This document shows, in pieces, positions 41,962-49,958 of a stretch of 64,000 nt of DNA. Under the pieces are notes generated by a model. The model was not told the origin of the DNA. It made no database searches and saw only the letters and a program-made list of their open reading frames with translations. Position 1 is the stretch's first letter, and the number at the start of each line of letters is the position of its first letter. The DNA is from SW4 sp042466115 (GTDB lineage Bacteria > Pseudomonadota > Alphaproteobacteria > Rhodobacterales > Rhodobacteraceae). Location of the stretch: NCBI RefSeq assembly GCF_042466115.1, contig NZ_JAXHBQ010000001.1, positions 558,001 to 622,000 of the forward strand. Reading direction: 5' to 3'. The translations under genes were made by a program, and so were the position numbers.

Positions 41962-42966
41962 ATGGCAGTCAAAGTAGCAATCAACGGTTTTGGACGGATC
42001 GGTCGCAACGTGTTGCGCGCGATCATCGAAAGCGGGCGCACCGATATTGAAGTCGTCGCGATCAACGATCTGGGTCCCGTGGAAACCAACGCGCACCTGC
42101 TGCAATTTGATTCTGTGCATGGCCGCTTTCCCCACCCCGTCACGACCACCGAAGACACAATCGACGTGGGCCGCGGCCCGATCAAGGTCACGGCCCTGCG
42201 CAACCCTGCCGATCTGCCCTGGGCGGATGTGGATATCGTTCTGGAATGCACCGGCATCTTCACCTCCAAGGAAGCCTGTCAGGCCCACCTTGAAAACGGA
42301 TCGTCGCGTGTCCTGATCTCGGCTCCCGGCAAAGACGCTGATAAAACAATCGTTTACGGCGTAAATGACGGCTTGCTGAGCGCCGATGACATCGTTGTCT
42401 CGAATGCCTCCTGCACCACGAACTGCCTTGCCCCCGTGGCCAAGGTGTTGAACGACGCCATCGGGATCAAGCGTGGTTTCATGACCACGGTGCACAGCTA
42501 CACCGGTGACCAGCCGACCCTTGATACGATGCACAAGGACCTTTACCGCGCCCGCGCCGCCGCCCTGTCGATGATCCCCACCAGCACCGGTGCGGCCAAG
42601 GCCGTGGGCCTTGTCCTGCCCGAACTGGACGGTATTCTTGACGGTGTTGCGATCCGCGTGCCCACACCCAACGTGTCGGTCGTTGACCTGACCTTTGAAA
42701 CCAAGCGCGACACAAGCGCGGACGAGATCAACGACATCATTCGCGCCGCTGCCAATGCCGGCCCCCTGAAAGGTATCCTTGGGTTCACCGACAAAAAGCT
42801 GGTCAGCTGTGACTTCAACCACGATCCCCATTCCAGCATCTTTGCGACCGATCAAACCAAGGTCATGGATGGCAACATGTGCCGCATCCTGACATGGTAT
42901 GACAACGAATGGGGTTTCTCGAACCGGATGGCCGACACGGCGGTAAAAATGGGATCATTCCTGTAA
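41962..42966 (+). CDS. gap: Glyceraldehyde-3-phosphate dehydrogenase, second copy (NAD-type)
   Basis: Type I GAPDH of 334 residues from ATG 41962 (GAGGG upstream); the open frame starts 12 residues earlier without a good site. It has the catalytic Cys151 in SNASCTTNC and Asp36 in VAINDLGPVETNAHL, which marks NAD binding and a glycolytic role. The DNA is clearly divergent from the first copy, so this is not a recent duplication. A bidirectional terminator follows. Confidence 0.96.
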   Translation: MAVKVAINGFGRIGRNVLRAIIESGRTDIEVVAINDLGPVETNAHLLQFDSVHGRFPHPVTTTEDTIDVGRGPIKVTALRNPADLPWADVDIVLECTGIFTSKEACQAHLENGSSRVLISAPGKDADKTIVYGVNDGLLSADDIVVSNASCTTNCLAPVAKVLNDAIGIKRGFMTTVHSYTGDQPTLDTMHKDLYRARAAALSMIPTSTGAAKAVGLVLPELDGILDGVAIRVPTPNVSVVDLTFETKRDTSADEINDIIRAAANAGPLKGILGFTDKKLVSCDFNHDPHSSIFATDQTKVMDGNMCRILTWYDNEWGFSNRMADTAVKMGSFL

Positions 42967-42991
42967 GATCAACCGCTTATAGATCGAACTT

Positions 42992-43016
42992 AAAGCCGCC
43001 TTATGGGGCGGCTTTT
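42992..43016. terminator. Bidirectional intrinsic terminator between gap 2 and coaD
   Basis: AAAGCCGCC and GGCGGCTTT form a 9-bp stem around TTATGG, with TTTT at the plus side and AAA-rich sequence on the other. The second arm overlaps the coaD stop codon, so it serves both convergent genes. Confidence 0.85.
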
Positions 43017-43506
43017 ACGTTAGGCGATCAGTCAGTGCCGCCTTGACGGCAGATGGCACAAATTTCGTCACATCCCCGCCCAGACGGGCGATTTCCTTGA
43101 CCAGTTTGGACGCAATCGCCTGATTTTTCGCATCGGCCATCAGGAACACCGTTTCAATTGAATTATCAAGTGAACGGTTCATCCCGACCATTTGAAACTC
43201 ATATTCGAAATCCGCCACCGCGCGCAGGCCTCGGATGATCACACCTGCGCCCACATCGCGGGCGCAATCAATCAGCAGGTTGTCAAAGGGATGGGCGACG
43301 ATTTCCGTGCCGGTTTCCCGCGCGATGGCACCGCACTCGGCCTCGATCATCGCCACACGTTCTTCAAGGGTGAAGAGCGGCCCCTTGTCACGGTTGATCG
43401 CGACACCGATCACAAGCCGGTCCACCAGCGAACAACCCCGGCGAATGATGTCCATATGCCCGTTGGTGACGGGATCAAATGTGCCGGGATATAGCCCAAC
43501 GCGCAT
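43015..43506 (-). CDS. coaD: Phosphopantetheine adenylyltransferase
   Basis: Makes dephospho-CoA from 4'-phosphopantetheine and ATP. From ATG 43506 (GAGGTG upstream) it is 163 residues, the normal length. The nucleotidyltransferase motif is GLYPGTFDPVTNGHMDIIRRG, with the family's GRHxxA-like loop later (IIRGLRAVADFEYEFQMVGMNRSL). Its transcription converges on gap 2. Confidence 0.97.
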   Translation of the reverse strand: MRVGLYPGTFDPVTNGHMDIIRRGCSLVDRLVIGVAINRDKGPLFTLEERVAMIEAECGAIARETGTEIVAHPFDNLLIDCARDVGAGVIIRGLRAVADFEYEFQMVGMNRSLDNSIETVFLMADAKNQAIASKLVKEIARLGGDVTKFVPSAVKAALTDRLT

Positions 43507-43566
43507 GGTGCACCTCGTTAATTGGTCAGGTGGCACGCAACATTATTGCGCGCGGGAATGCAAGGG

Positions 43567-44001
43567 CTAGTGGCCCATGATCATGCCTTGCAGCGCGTCC
43601 TTTTCCATCGACAGTTCCGCAAGACGCGCCTTGACCACGTCACCGATGGAAATCAGCCCGATCATCGCCCCGTCCTGCACCACGGGCAGGTGACGAAAGC
43701 GCCCTTCTGTCATCATTTCCAACACCTTGTCAGCACTGTCATCGCGCCCGCAGGTCACGGGATTGGCCGTCATCAGGGTGCTGATGGGTTCGTCCATGCA
43801 GCCCGCGCCACGCTTGCCAAGTTCGCGCACGATATCGCGTTCCGACAGAATACCATCGGGCGTTGTGCCGCTTTCGGACACCACAATCGTGCCGATCCGC
43901 TTATCGGATAACACTGCAACCGCTTCGGAAACCAGCGCGCCGGGCTTGAGCGTCAGCACACCGGTATCAGCCTTGGACTTCAGAATCTGTTGCACGATCA
44001 T
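43567..44001 (-). CDS. CBS-domain protein
   Basis: A 144-residue protein made almost only of a tandem CBS pair (SEAVAVLSDKRIGTIVVSESG, then KVLEMMTEGRFRHLPVVQDGAMIGLISIGDVVKA). Such Bateman modules bind adenine nucleotides and act as energy sensors on partner proteins. The AAGGAG site precedes the ATG. The partner is unknown; the downstream coaD may be unrelated. Confidence 0.92.
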   Translation of the reverse strand: MIVQQILKSKADTGVLTLKPGALVSEAVAVLSDKRIGTIVVSESGTTPDGILSERDIVRELGKRGAGCMDEPISTLMTANPVTCGRDDSADKVLEMMTEGRFRHLPVVQDGAMIGLISIGDVVKARLAELSMEKDALQGMIMGH

Positions 44002-44019
44002 GGCAGTCTCCTTTTGCTT

Positions 44020-44928
44020 TTACCCAGCGTCCTTGCTTTTGCCCCCTGCTGTCAAGCGCGCCTGTGCTTCCAGACGCGCGACTTCGCGGCGCAGGCCGTC
44101 CATCAGCAGGTCTGCAAAACGGGTCAGCCGGTCGGACCGGCGGTCCGACAGATGCCGCACCAGATAGAACGCGCGGGTCAGTGACAGGGCGTCTTGCAAC
44201 ACGAATTGCAGTTCGGGCGCAAAGGGCATGGCAAAGTCATGCACGATCCCGACACCACCGCCCTGCCGCAGCATATTCAACTGCACCGACACGGAATTTG
44301 ACGCCAGATGCACCGTGCGCGCGCCGATGTCGCCAAGATAATCCAGTTCCTTGTCAAAGATCATATCGGGAATATAGCCGACAATCCGTTCCCCGCGCAG
44401 ATCAGCAAGCGTTTGAAACTGCATGCCTTTGGGTGCAGCCAGATGCAGGTGATAATCGGTGATCTTTTGCACCGACAGCCGCCCTGCATCGGGCGGGCTG
44501 ACGGTGATCGCCATATCGGCTTCGCGCTTGGAGAGGTTCACAACACGCGGCAAGGCCAGCACCTGAATATCAAGCGCTGGGTTGTCGGATTGGATCGCGG
44601 CGCAGACTTGTGGCAGCAGGAAATTGGCGCACCCATCAGGCGCACCGATGCGAATCTGACCCGTCAAGCCGCCCTGCCCCGATGGATCGTGCAGCGCCGG
44701 TGTCAGCGCCGTTTCGGCCCCTTCGGCCTGATCGCGCAGACGCGCACCAAGATCGGTCAGCGCATAGCCTTGCGGCGATTTGACGAATAATGCGCCGCCC
44801 AGTGAATCTTCAAGCCGCGCAATCCGCCGCCCCAATGTCGCCGGATCAAGGCGCAACACAGGCGCAGCCCCGCTGAGGCTCTCGGCGCGCGACACGGCCA
44901 GAAATATCCGCACATCGTCCCAGTTCAT
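44020..44928 (-). CDS. LysR-family regulator, divergent from mmsA
   Basis: A 302-residue LysR regulator from ATG 44928 (AGG seven bases upstream); an in-frame ATG lies two codons earlier. The helix-turn-helix is in the first 60 residues (DDVRIFLAVSRAESLSGAAPVL...LGRRIARLEDSLGG). The effector domain follows. It is divergent from mmsA with 96 bases between starts, so it probably controls methylmalonate-semialdehyde/valine degradation. Confidence 0.9.
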   Translation of the reverse strand: MNWDDVRIFLAVSRAESLSGAAPVLRLDPATLGRRIARLEDSLGGALFVKSPQGYALTDLGARLRDQAEGAETALTPALHDPSGQGGLTGQIRIGAPDGCANFLLPQVCAAIQSDNPALDIQVLALPRVVNLSKREADMAITVSPPDAGRLSVQKITDYHLHLAAPKGMQFQTLADLRGERIVGYIPDMIFDKELDYLGDIGARTVHLASNSVSVQLNMLRQGGGVGIVHDFAMPFAPELQFVLQDALSLTRAFYLVRHLSDRRSDRLTRFADLLMDGLRREVARLEAQARLTAGGKSKDAG

Positions 44929-45024
44929 CGCCATACCTACAAAAATGCAAAACCGATTTGCCATACTGGCGCTTTTCACCACAAAAACGCAAGACTATGA
45001 TGCTGCCAACCCAAGGAGGACACC

Positions 45025-46524
45025 ATGCAGGAATTGACCCATTACATCGGCGGCGCGCACGTCAAAGGCACGTCTGGCCGCTTTGCCGACGTTTACAACC
45101 CCGCCACAGGCGAGGTGCAGGCCAAGGTGCCGCTGGCCACGGCGGACGAAATGAACACCGCTGTCGAAATCGCCGCCAAGGCACAGCCCGCATGGGCCGC
45201 CGTGAACCCGCAGCGCCGCGCCCGCGTGATGATGAAATTCGTAACCCTTTTGAACCGCGACATGGACAAGCTGGCCGAGGCGCTGTCGCGCGAACACGGC
45301 AAGACCCTGCCAGACGCCGCAGGCGATGTGCAGCGCGGCCTTGAAGTCGTGGAATACTGCATTGGTGCGCCGCAGATGCTGAAAGGTGAATTTACCGATG
45401 GCGCTGGCCCCGGCATTGATATTTATTCGATGAAACAACCACTTGGCGTCACCGCTGGTATCACTCCGTTCAACTTTCCGGCGATGATCCCGATGTGGAT
45501 GTTCGCACCCGCCATCGCCTGCGGTAATGCGTTTATCCTCAAACCCAGCGAACGCGATCCCTCTGTGCCGCTGATGCTGGCCGAACTGATGGAGGAAGCA
45601 GGCCTGCCCAAAGGCATCCTGCAAGTGGTGAACGGTGACAAGGACAGCGTTGACGCGATCCTTGACCACCCCGCCATCATGTCGGTCGGCTTTGTCGGAT
45701 CGACGCCGATTGCCGAATACATCTATGGGCGCGGCTGCGCCAACGGCAAGCGCGTGCAGTGTTTTGGCGGCGCTAAGAACCACATGATCATCATGCCCGA
45801 TGCCGACATGGATCAGGCGGCCGACGCACTTGTGGGTGCCGGATACGGCGCGGCGGGTGAACGCTGCATGGCCATTTCCGTGGCCGTGGCCGTGGGCAAT
45901 GACACCGCGGATCGTCTGATCGACAAACTGATCCCACGGATCGAAGCGCTGAAAGTCGGCCCTTACACTGCTGGCAAGGATGTGGATTACGGCCCCGTCG
46001 TGACGGCGGCCGCCAAGGCCAATATCGAACGTCTGGTGCAAACCGGTATCGATCAGGGCGCGAAGCTGGTCGTGGACGGGCGCAATTTCAATCTGCAAGG
46101 TTACGAGGACGGCTTTTTCGTCGGGCCGCACCTGTTTGATCATGTGACCACGGATATGGACATCTACACGCAGGAAATTTTCGGCCCCGTCCTGTCGACG
46201 GTGCGCGCTGAAAGCTATGAACAGGCGCTGGCCATGGCTACCGACCACGAATACGGCAACGGCACCGCGATTTTCACCCGTGACGGTGACGCCGCGCGCG
46301 ATTTCGCGGCGCGTGTGCAGGTGGGCATGGTCGGGATCAACGTGCCGATTCCCGTGCCGCTGGCCTATCACACCTTTGGCGGCTGGAAGAAATCCGCCTT
46401 TGGCGACCTGAACCAGCATGGGCCGGATGCCTTCAAGTTCTACACCAAGACGAAAACCGTCACCGCGCGTTGGCCCTCGGGCATCAAAGAGGGCGGCGAG
46501 TTTTCGATCCCGGTGATGGAATAG
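45025..46524 (+). CDS. mmsA: CoA-acylating methylmalonate-semialdehyde dehydrogenase
   Basis: Aldehyde dehydrogenase of 499 residues that converts methylmalonate or malonate semialdehyde to propionyl- or acetyl-CoA in valine, beta-alanine and inositol breakdown. The MMSDH signature is GAAGERCMAISVAV with catalytic Cys281, and the motif FNFPAMIPMWM. The usual Glu of other aldehyde dehydrogenases is replaced, as is typical of CoA-acylating enzymes. It has the strong site AAGGAGG before ATG. Confidence 0.96.
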   Translation: MQELTHYIGGAHVKGTSGRFADVYNPATGEVQAKVPLATADEMNTAVEIAAKAQPAWAAVNPQRRARVMMKFVTLLNRDMDKLAEALSREHGKTLPDAAGDVQRGLEVVEYCIGAPQMLKGEFTDGAGPGIDIYSMKQPLGVTAGITPFNFPAMIPMWMFAPAIACGNAFILKPSERDPSVPLMLAELMEEAGLPKGILQVVNGDKDSVDAILDHPAIMSVGFVGSTPIAEYIYGRGCANGKRVQCFGGAKNHMIIMPDADMDQAADALVGAGYGAAGERCMAISVAVAVGNDTADRLIDKLIPRIEALKVGPYTAGKDVDYGPVVTAAAKANIERLVQTGIDQGAKLVVDGRNFNLQGYEDGFFVGPHLFDHVTTDMDIYTQEIFGPVLSTVRAESYEQALAMATDHEYGNGTAIFTRDGDAARDFAARVQVGMVGINVPIPVPLAYHTFGGWKKSAFGDLNQHGPDAFKFYTKTKTVTARWPSGIKEGGEFSIPVME

Positions 46525-46616
46525 CATTCTGGTGCGGGTCACGCCCCCGTGATCCGCGCCTTGCGTCATCGCGCAATCCACCGCACACTTGCCACATTAA
46601 CCCAAAGGAGTTTGCG

Positions 46617-46949
46617 ATGAAGATCACGATGGACAGGCGGACATTTCTGGGCGGGCTGCTTGCCGCACCATTGGCCTTTTTTGGCACGCGCGCCCATGCG
46701 GCAACGCATAATGTGACGATCCAGGGCTTTGCGTTTGAACCCGAAACGCTGGATGTGGCCGTTGGTGACACGGTTGTTTTCACCAATGCCGACAACGCGC
46801 CCCACACCGGCACCGCCGAAGACGGCAGCTTTGACACAGGGCGGTTGAACAACGGGCAGTCGGGCGAAATTACCATCGCCGCAGCCGGTGATCATGCCTA
46901 CAAATGCAACTTTCACCCTGCCATGCAGGGGCTGATCCGCGCGAGCTAG
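46617..46949 (+). CDS. Cupredoxin-domain protein, Tat-exported
   Basis: A 110-residue protein. The N-terminus DRRTFLGGLLAAPLAFFGTRAHA is a Tat signal with the RR motif. The mature part is a small blue-copper (cupredoxin) domain: the ligands His63 (NAPHTGT), Cys97, His100 and Met103 (YKCNFHPAM) are in the plastocyanin/amicyanin pattern. It probably carries electrons or handles copper in the periplasm. The strong AAAGGAG site fixes ATG 46617. Confidence 0.9.
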   Translation: MKITMDRRTFLGGLLAAPLAFFGTRAHAATHNVTIQGFAFEPETLDVAVGDTVVFTNADNAPHTGTAEDGSFDTGRLNNGQSGEITIAAAGDHAYKCNFHPAMQGLIRAS

Positions 46950-46954
46950 TACCG

Positions 46955-46981
46955 GAACGCCCCGCATTAAACGGGGCGTTC
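46955..46981. terminator. Hairpin between convergent cupredoxin and DsrE-like genes
   Basis: GAACGCCCCG and CGGGGCGTTC form a 10-bp stem with loop CATTAAA. There is no long T-run on either side, but its position between convergent genes suggests a bidirectional terminator. Confidence 0.65.
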
Positions 46982-46990
46982 GTTGATGCG

Positions 46991-47446
46991 TTACCAGCTT
47001 AGGGTCTGCACCTCGGGGTCAAACAACCACGCCTCGATTGTCGGCCAGTTGCCCATCTCGACACCGTCAATGTAATCGTCAATCGTCAGGCCCGCAGCCG
47101 CAGAACAGGCCTGACACATCAAGACCGTGCCGCCATCAGCGATAAACGCCTGCAACATGTCCTGAATGGACGTGCCGCTTTGCGCCATTAGCCCGTGAAT
47201 ATGGCTGGGGCGCTTTTCGTCGGCCAGATAGACGCCGCGGACGTTCAGCCAGATCGCGACGCGATAGCCGTTCTCAAGCGCCTTTTGATGCCCAAAGCTG
47301 ATCGCCTTGGCCGCCGCCCATGTGTCATCGGTGGTCAGGTTGATAAACAGACCCGGCCCCTCGCCCACATCTGGCGCTTCCTGTGCCATCACTGGCCCCA
47401 TCACCAAGCCCATGATCACCGCAAACACCGCAAGAATTCGTTTCAT
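46991..47446 (-). CDS. Periplasmic DsrE/F-like protein
   Basis: A 151-residue protein from ATG 47446 (AAAGGAGG). The signal peptide KRILAVFAVIMGLVMGPVMA is followed by a DsrE-like fold (GPGLFINLTTDDTWAAAKAISFGHQKAL, VLMCQACSAAAGLTIDDYIDGVEMG) with two Cys (CQAC). DsrE-family proteins handle sulfur or persulfide; the periplasmic ones are poorly characterised. A 22-bp palindrome is upstream. Confidence 0.75.
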   Translation of the reverse strand: MKRILAVFAVIMGLVMGPVMAQEAPDVGEGPGLFINLTTDDTWAAAKAISFGHQKALENGYRVAIWLNVRGVYLADEKRPSHIHGLMAQSGTSIQDMLQAFIADGGTVLMCQACSAAAGLTIDDYIDGVEMGNWPTIEAWLFDPEVQTLSW

Positions 47447-47476
47447 GCAAGCCTCCTTTGTTTTGGTTGCGCGGCC

Positions 47477-47498
47477 AACCTTCCAGTACTGGAAGGTT
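47477..47498. promoter_or_regulatory. 22-bp perfect palindrome (MerR/CueR-like operator)
   Basis: AACCTTCC-AGTACT-GGAAGGTT, fully palindromic. The arms match the ACCTTCC...GGAAGGT arms of copper-responsive MerR-family (CueR/HmrR) operators, although those usually have a 7-base centre. It lies 31 bases upstream of the DsrE-like ATG and also before the ligase gene on the other strand. Confidence 0.55.
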
Positions 47499-47598
47499 GA
47501 GTCATTGATATATGTCAAAAGCAAAATATAAGGCCGGAATTTGGAATTGCGTTTTGCCGATCCGCCCGCCAAGCTAAATCGCAAGGGAGGGCGCGGCC

Positions 47599-48726
47599 AT
47601 GAGCGAACCGGATTTCACCATCGGCATCGAGGAGGAATACCTCCTTGTGGATCGCGACTCGCTGATGCTGGCCAAGGCGCCGGATGCCTTGATGGATCAA
47701 TGCACAGCCGCCCTTGGCGGGCAGGTCAGCCCCGAATACCTGCAATGCCAGATCGAAATTGGCACCGGAGTCTGTGCCACCATCAACGAAGCACGTGACG
47801 ATCTAAGACGCCTGCGCACAACCGTGCGTGATGTCGCCGCCGCGTATAACCTCGCGCCGATCGCGGCCTCTTGCCACCCGTTGGCAGACTGGAAACAACA
47901 GCACCACACCGAAAAAGACCGCTACAACCAGTTGCGCAAAGATCTGGGCGGCGTCGTGCGACGGATGCTGATTTGCGGGATGCATGTGCATGTGGGGCTG
48001 AACGATGACCCGCTGCGCGCCGATCTGATGGGGCAGATGGCGTATTTCCTGCCGCATCTTTTGGCGCTCTCCACATCCTCGCCGTTCTGGCAGGGCGAAG
48101 ATACGGGGCTTGCCTCTTATCGCCTGACGGTGTTCGACAATCTGCCGCGCACGGGCTTGCCACCACAACTGGATAGTTGGGGCGAATACGAACGGTCTGT
48201 ACAGGCGCTGGTTGACCTTGGCGTGATCGAGGATTCCTCAAAAATCTGGTGGGATTTGCGGCCCTCGTCGCGCTTTCCCACGCTGGAAACCCGCATTTGC
48301 GATGTCGGGCCACGGCTGGAACACACCCTGTCGATTGCCGCGCTGATCCAGTGCCTGACGCGGATGCTGTACCGGTTGCGGCGCAAGAACCAGCGCTGGC
48401 GCAAATATGACAATTTCCTTGTCGCCGAAAACCGCTGGCGGGCGCAGCGCTATGGCATCAACGAGGGCCTGATTGATTTTGGTCAGGGCAAGATCATCCC
48501 CTTCCCCGAACTTCTGGACGAGATGATCGAACTGGTGGCCGAGGACGCGGGCGTGCTGAAATGCGCCACCGAGGTCGAGGCCGCACGCGATATCCTTAAA
48601 CTGGGCACCAGTGCCGACCGTCAGCGCGCCGTAGCACAGGCCGCCGCCGATTCAGGCGCGGATCACGCCGAACAGATGCGCGCCGTCGTGTCGCATTTGA
48701 TCGAAGAATTCAGCCACGATTTGTGA
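47599..48726 (+). CDS. Carboxylate-amine ligase (YbdK/glutamate-cysteine ligase 2 family)
   Basis: A 375-residue ATP-dependent ligase. The family start DFTIGIEEEYLLVDRDSL carries the metal-binding Glu residues, and CGMHVHVGL, TRICDVGPRLEHTL and the C-terminal QRYGINEGLIDF are typical of YbdK. YbdK has weak glutamate-cysteine ligase activity; the true product here is unknown. The AAGGGAGGG site precedes the ATG. Confidence 0.88.
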   Translation: MSEPDFTIGIEEEYLLVDRDSLMLAKAPDALMDQCTAALGGQVSPEYLQCQIEIGTGVCATINEARDDLRRLRTTVRDVAAAYNLAPIAASCHPLADWKQQHHTEKDRYNQLRKDLGGVVRRMLICGMHVHVGLNDDPLRADLMGQMAYFLPHLLALSTSSPFWQGEDTGLASYRLTVFDNLPRTGLPPQLDSWGEYERSVQALVDLGVIEDSSKIWWDLRPSSRFPTLETRICDVGPRLEHTLSIAALIQCLTRMLYRLRRKNQRWRKYDNFLVAENRWRAQRYGINEGLIDFGQGKIIPFPELLDEMIELVAEDAGVLKCATEVEAARDILKLGTSADRQRAVAQAAADSGADHAEQMRAVVSHLIEEFSHDL

Positions 48727-48791
48727 CCTTGTCACCGACGCAAGACGGGCGCACTGCTAACATCACGGCAAAGCATCAAAGGAGTTCCCCC

Positions 48792-48995
48792 ATGCTTAAG
48801 AAGAACGTTGGTCAGATTGACCGTCTTATCCGTGTCGTCGTCGGTCTTGCGCTGCTTGCCTGCTTCTTCATTTATCCCGACGCGGGCTATCGCTGGCTGT
48901 TCCTGATCGGCATCGTGCCGCTGGCAACTGGCCTGATGGGCAATTGCGCGCTCTATTCCGTCTTTGGGATCAGCACCTGCCCCATGAAGAAATAA
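48792..48995 (+). CDS. DUF2892 small membrane protein (YgaP-like)
   Basis: A 67-residue protein with the DUF2892 core (NVGQIDRLIRVVVGLALLACFFI) and two membrane helices, ending in Cys-containing CPMKK. The rhodanese-linked homologue YgaP traffics sulfur; this one lacks the rhodanese domain. ATG 48792 has AAAGGAG upstream. A GC-rich hairpin follows. Confidence 0.9.
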   Translation: MLKKNVGQIDRLIRVVVGLALLACFFIYPDAGYRWLFLIGIVPLATGLMGNCALYSVFGISTCPMKK

Positions 48996-49003
48996 CCAAA
49001 GTT

Positions 49004-49028
49004 GGCGGCCTTATTCGGCCGCCCTTTG
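49004..49028 (+). terminator. Terminator-like hairpin after the DUF2892 gene
   Basis: GGCGGCC and GGCCGCC form a 7-bp perfect stem with loop TTATTC, followed by CTTT. It forms the left edge of repeat A. Confidence 0.7.
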
Positions 49029-49156
49029 CAATAAATGATGCCGCTTGGGGCGCACGGCCCTGTTGGCACGACGCCATTTTGAGCAGACATCTCCCGAAGA
49101 AATCTTTGGGAGATGTCCGCGATGGATGTCGGCTAAGCGGACTTAGCTGCCGTTCG
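49026..49156 (+). repeat. Dispersed intergenic repeat, copy A
   Basis: From TTTGCAATAAATGATGC through a hairpin (GACATCTCCC/GGGAGATGTC, 49085-49116) to GCTGCCGTTCG. A second copy (B) at 55236-55366 has the same ends, the same length to the last shared base (129 versus 130 bases) and a hairpin with compensating changes (stem ATCCACCT/AGGTGGAT). No coding potential is visible. Confidence 0.6.
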
Positions 49157-49199
49157 ATATGGACTGGCGATCAAGGATTCAGAGCGGTATTGAGCATGA

Positions 49200-49877
49200 A
49201 TGAAAATACTAATCTTGCCGGGCTTGGATGGTACGGGGAAACTACTGTCCAATATTGTAGAACTGCTGGCACCTTACCATGAGGTGATCGTCGTTCCATA
49301 CGCCCCAGACCTATACAGTTACCAAGATCTCAAAACGAAAGCGCAAGCGGCATTGCCTGCTGACGATTACATCATCGTTGCGGAATCTTTTTCTGGTCCG
49401 CTCGCTGTGATGCTTGCTTCTGAAAATCCGACAGGACTGCAAGGTGTGGTGTTTGTTGCGACGTTTGCGAAGACACCAATCAAGGTGCCAAGATTCCTAA
49501 CTTACCTTGTTGATATCGCTCCGCTTAGGTCGCGTTTGTTGTCGCGACTGGCTCAACCTTTTCTAATGGGTAAGTGGGCGACACCAGAGTTTACAACGAT
49601 CTTCAATCAAGTGATGCACACCGTTCCAGCATCGACATTGGCGAGGCGATTGCGAGAAGTTCTGACGGTCGATGTAGTTGAGCAGCTCATCGCCATTGAT
49701 ACCCCGACCATCTATTTGTCCGCACGAAATGATAGACTGGTCCCTTCAAGAATGGCATCAGACTTCGACAGTTTTCCCTTGAATGTTTTTGAGATTGAGG
49801 GGCCGCATTTCCTTCTTCAAGCAAACGCAACGGAAGCCTCTAAGCAAATCTTAAATTTTGCTGCACGTTTCGGCTGA
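49200..49877 (+). CDS. Alpha/beta hydrolase, probably acquired
   Basis: A 225-residue alpha/beta hydrolase. The oxyanion-region LPGLDGTG, the nucleophile elbow VAESFSGPLA (Ser in ESFSG) and the end GPHFLLQ with the catalytic His are present, with the Asp probably in SARNDRLVP. GC content and codon use are visibly lower than in flanking genes (for example many AAA, TTT and ATT codons). Repeat pieces with GCTGCCGTTCG lie on both sides, so it looks like a small acquired insert. The substrate is unknown. Confidence 0.82.
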   Translation: MKILILPGLDGTGKLLSNIVELLAPYHEVIVVPYAPDLYSYQDLKTKAQAALPADDYIIVAESFSGPLAVMLASENPTGLQGVVFVATFAKTPIKVPRFLTYLVDIAPLRSRLLSRLAQPFLMGKWATPEFTTIFNQVMHTVPASTLARRLREVLTVDVVEQLIAIDTPTIYLSARNDRLVPSRMASDFDSFPLNVFEIEGPHFLLQANATEASKQILNFAARFG

Positions 49878-49913
49878 ATTCTCATGAGCAAGTTTGGTAG
49901 GTATGGGCTCAAA

Positions 49914-49924
49914 GCTGCCGTTCG
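49914..49924 (+). repeat. GCTGCCGTTCG direct repeat downstream of the hydrolase
   Basis: Identical to the right end of repeat A (49146-49156), so the hydrolase gene is bracketed by an 11-base direct repeat. It is followed by CTGTGACTACGCCATTTTCTGCA, similar to CGACGCCATTTTGAGCAGA inside repeat A. Confidence 0.55.
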
Positions 49925-49958
49925 CTGTGACTACGCCATTTTCTGCATAGGGCTGGCC

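Noticed and set aside
40667..42966. Recent tandem duplication of gap
   Set aside because: The two GAPDHs differ throughout, including cofactor position 36, so they are old paralogues.
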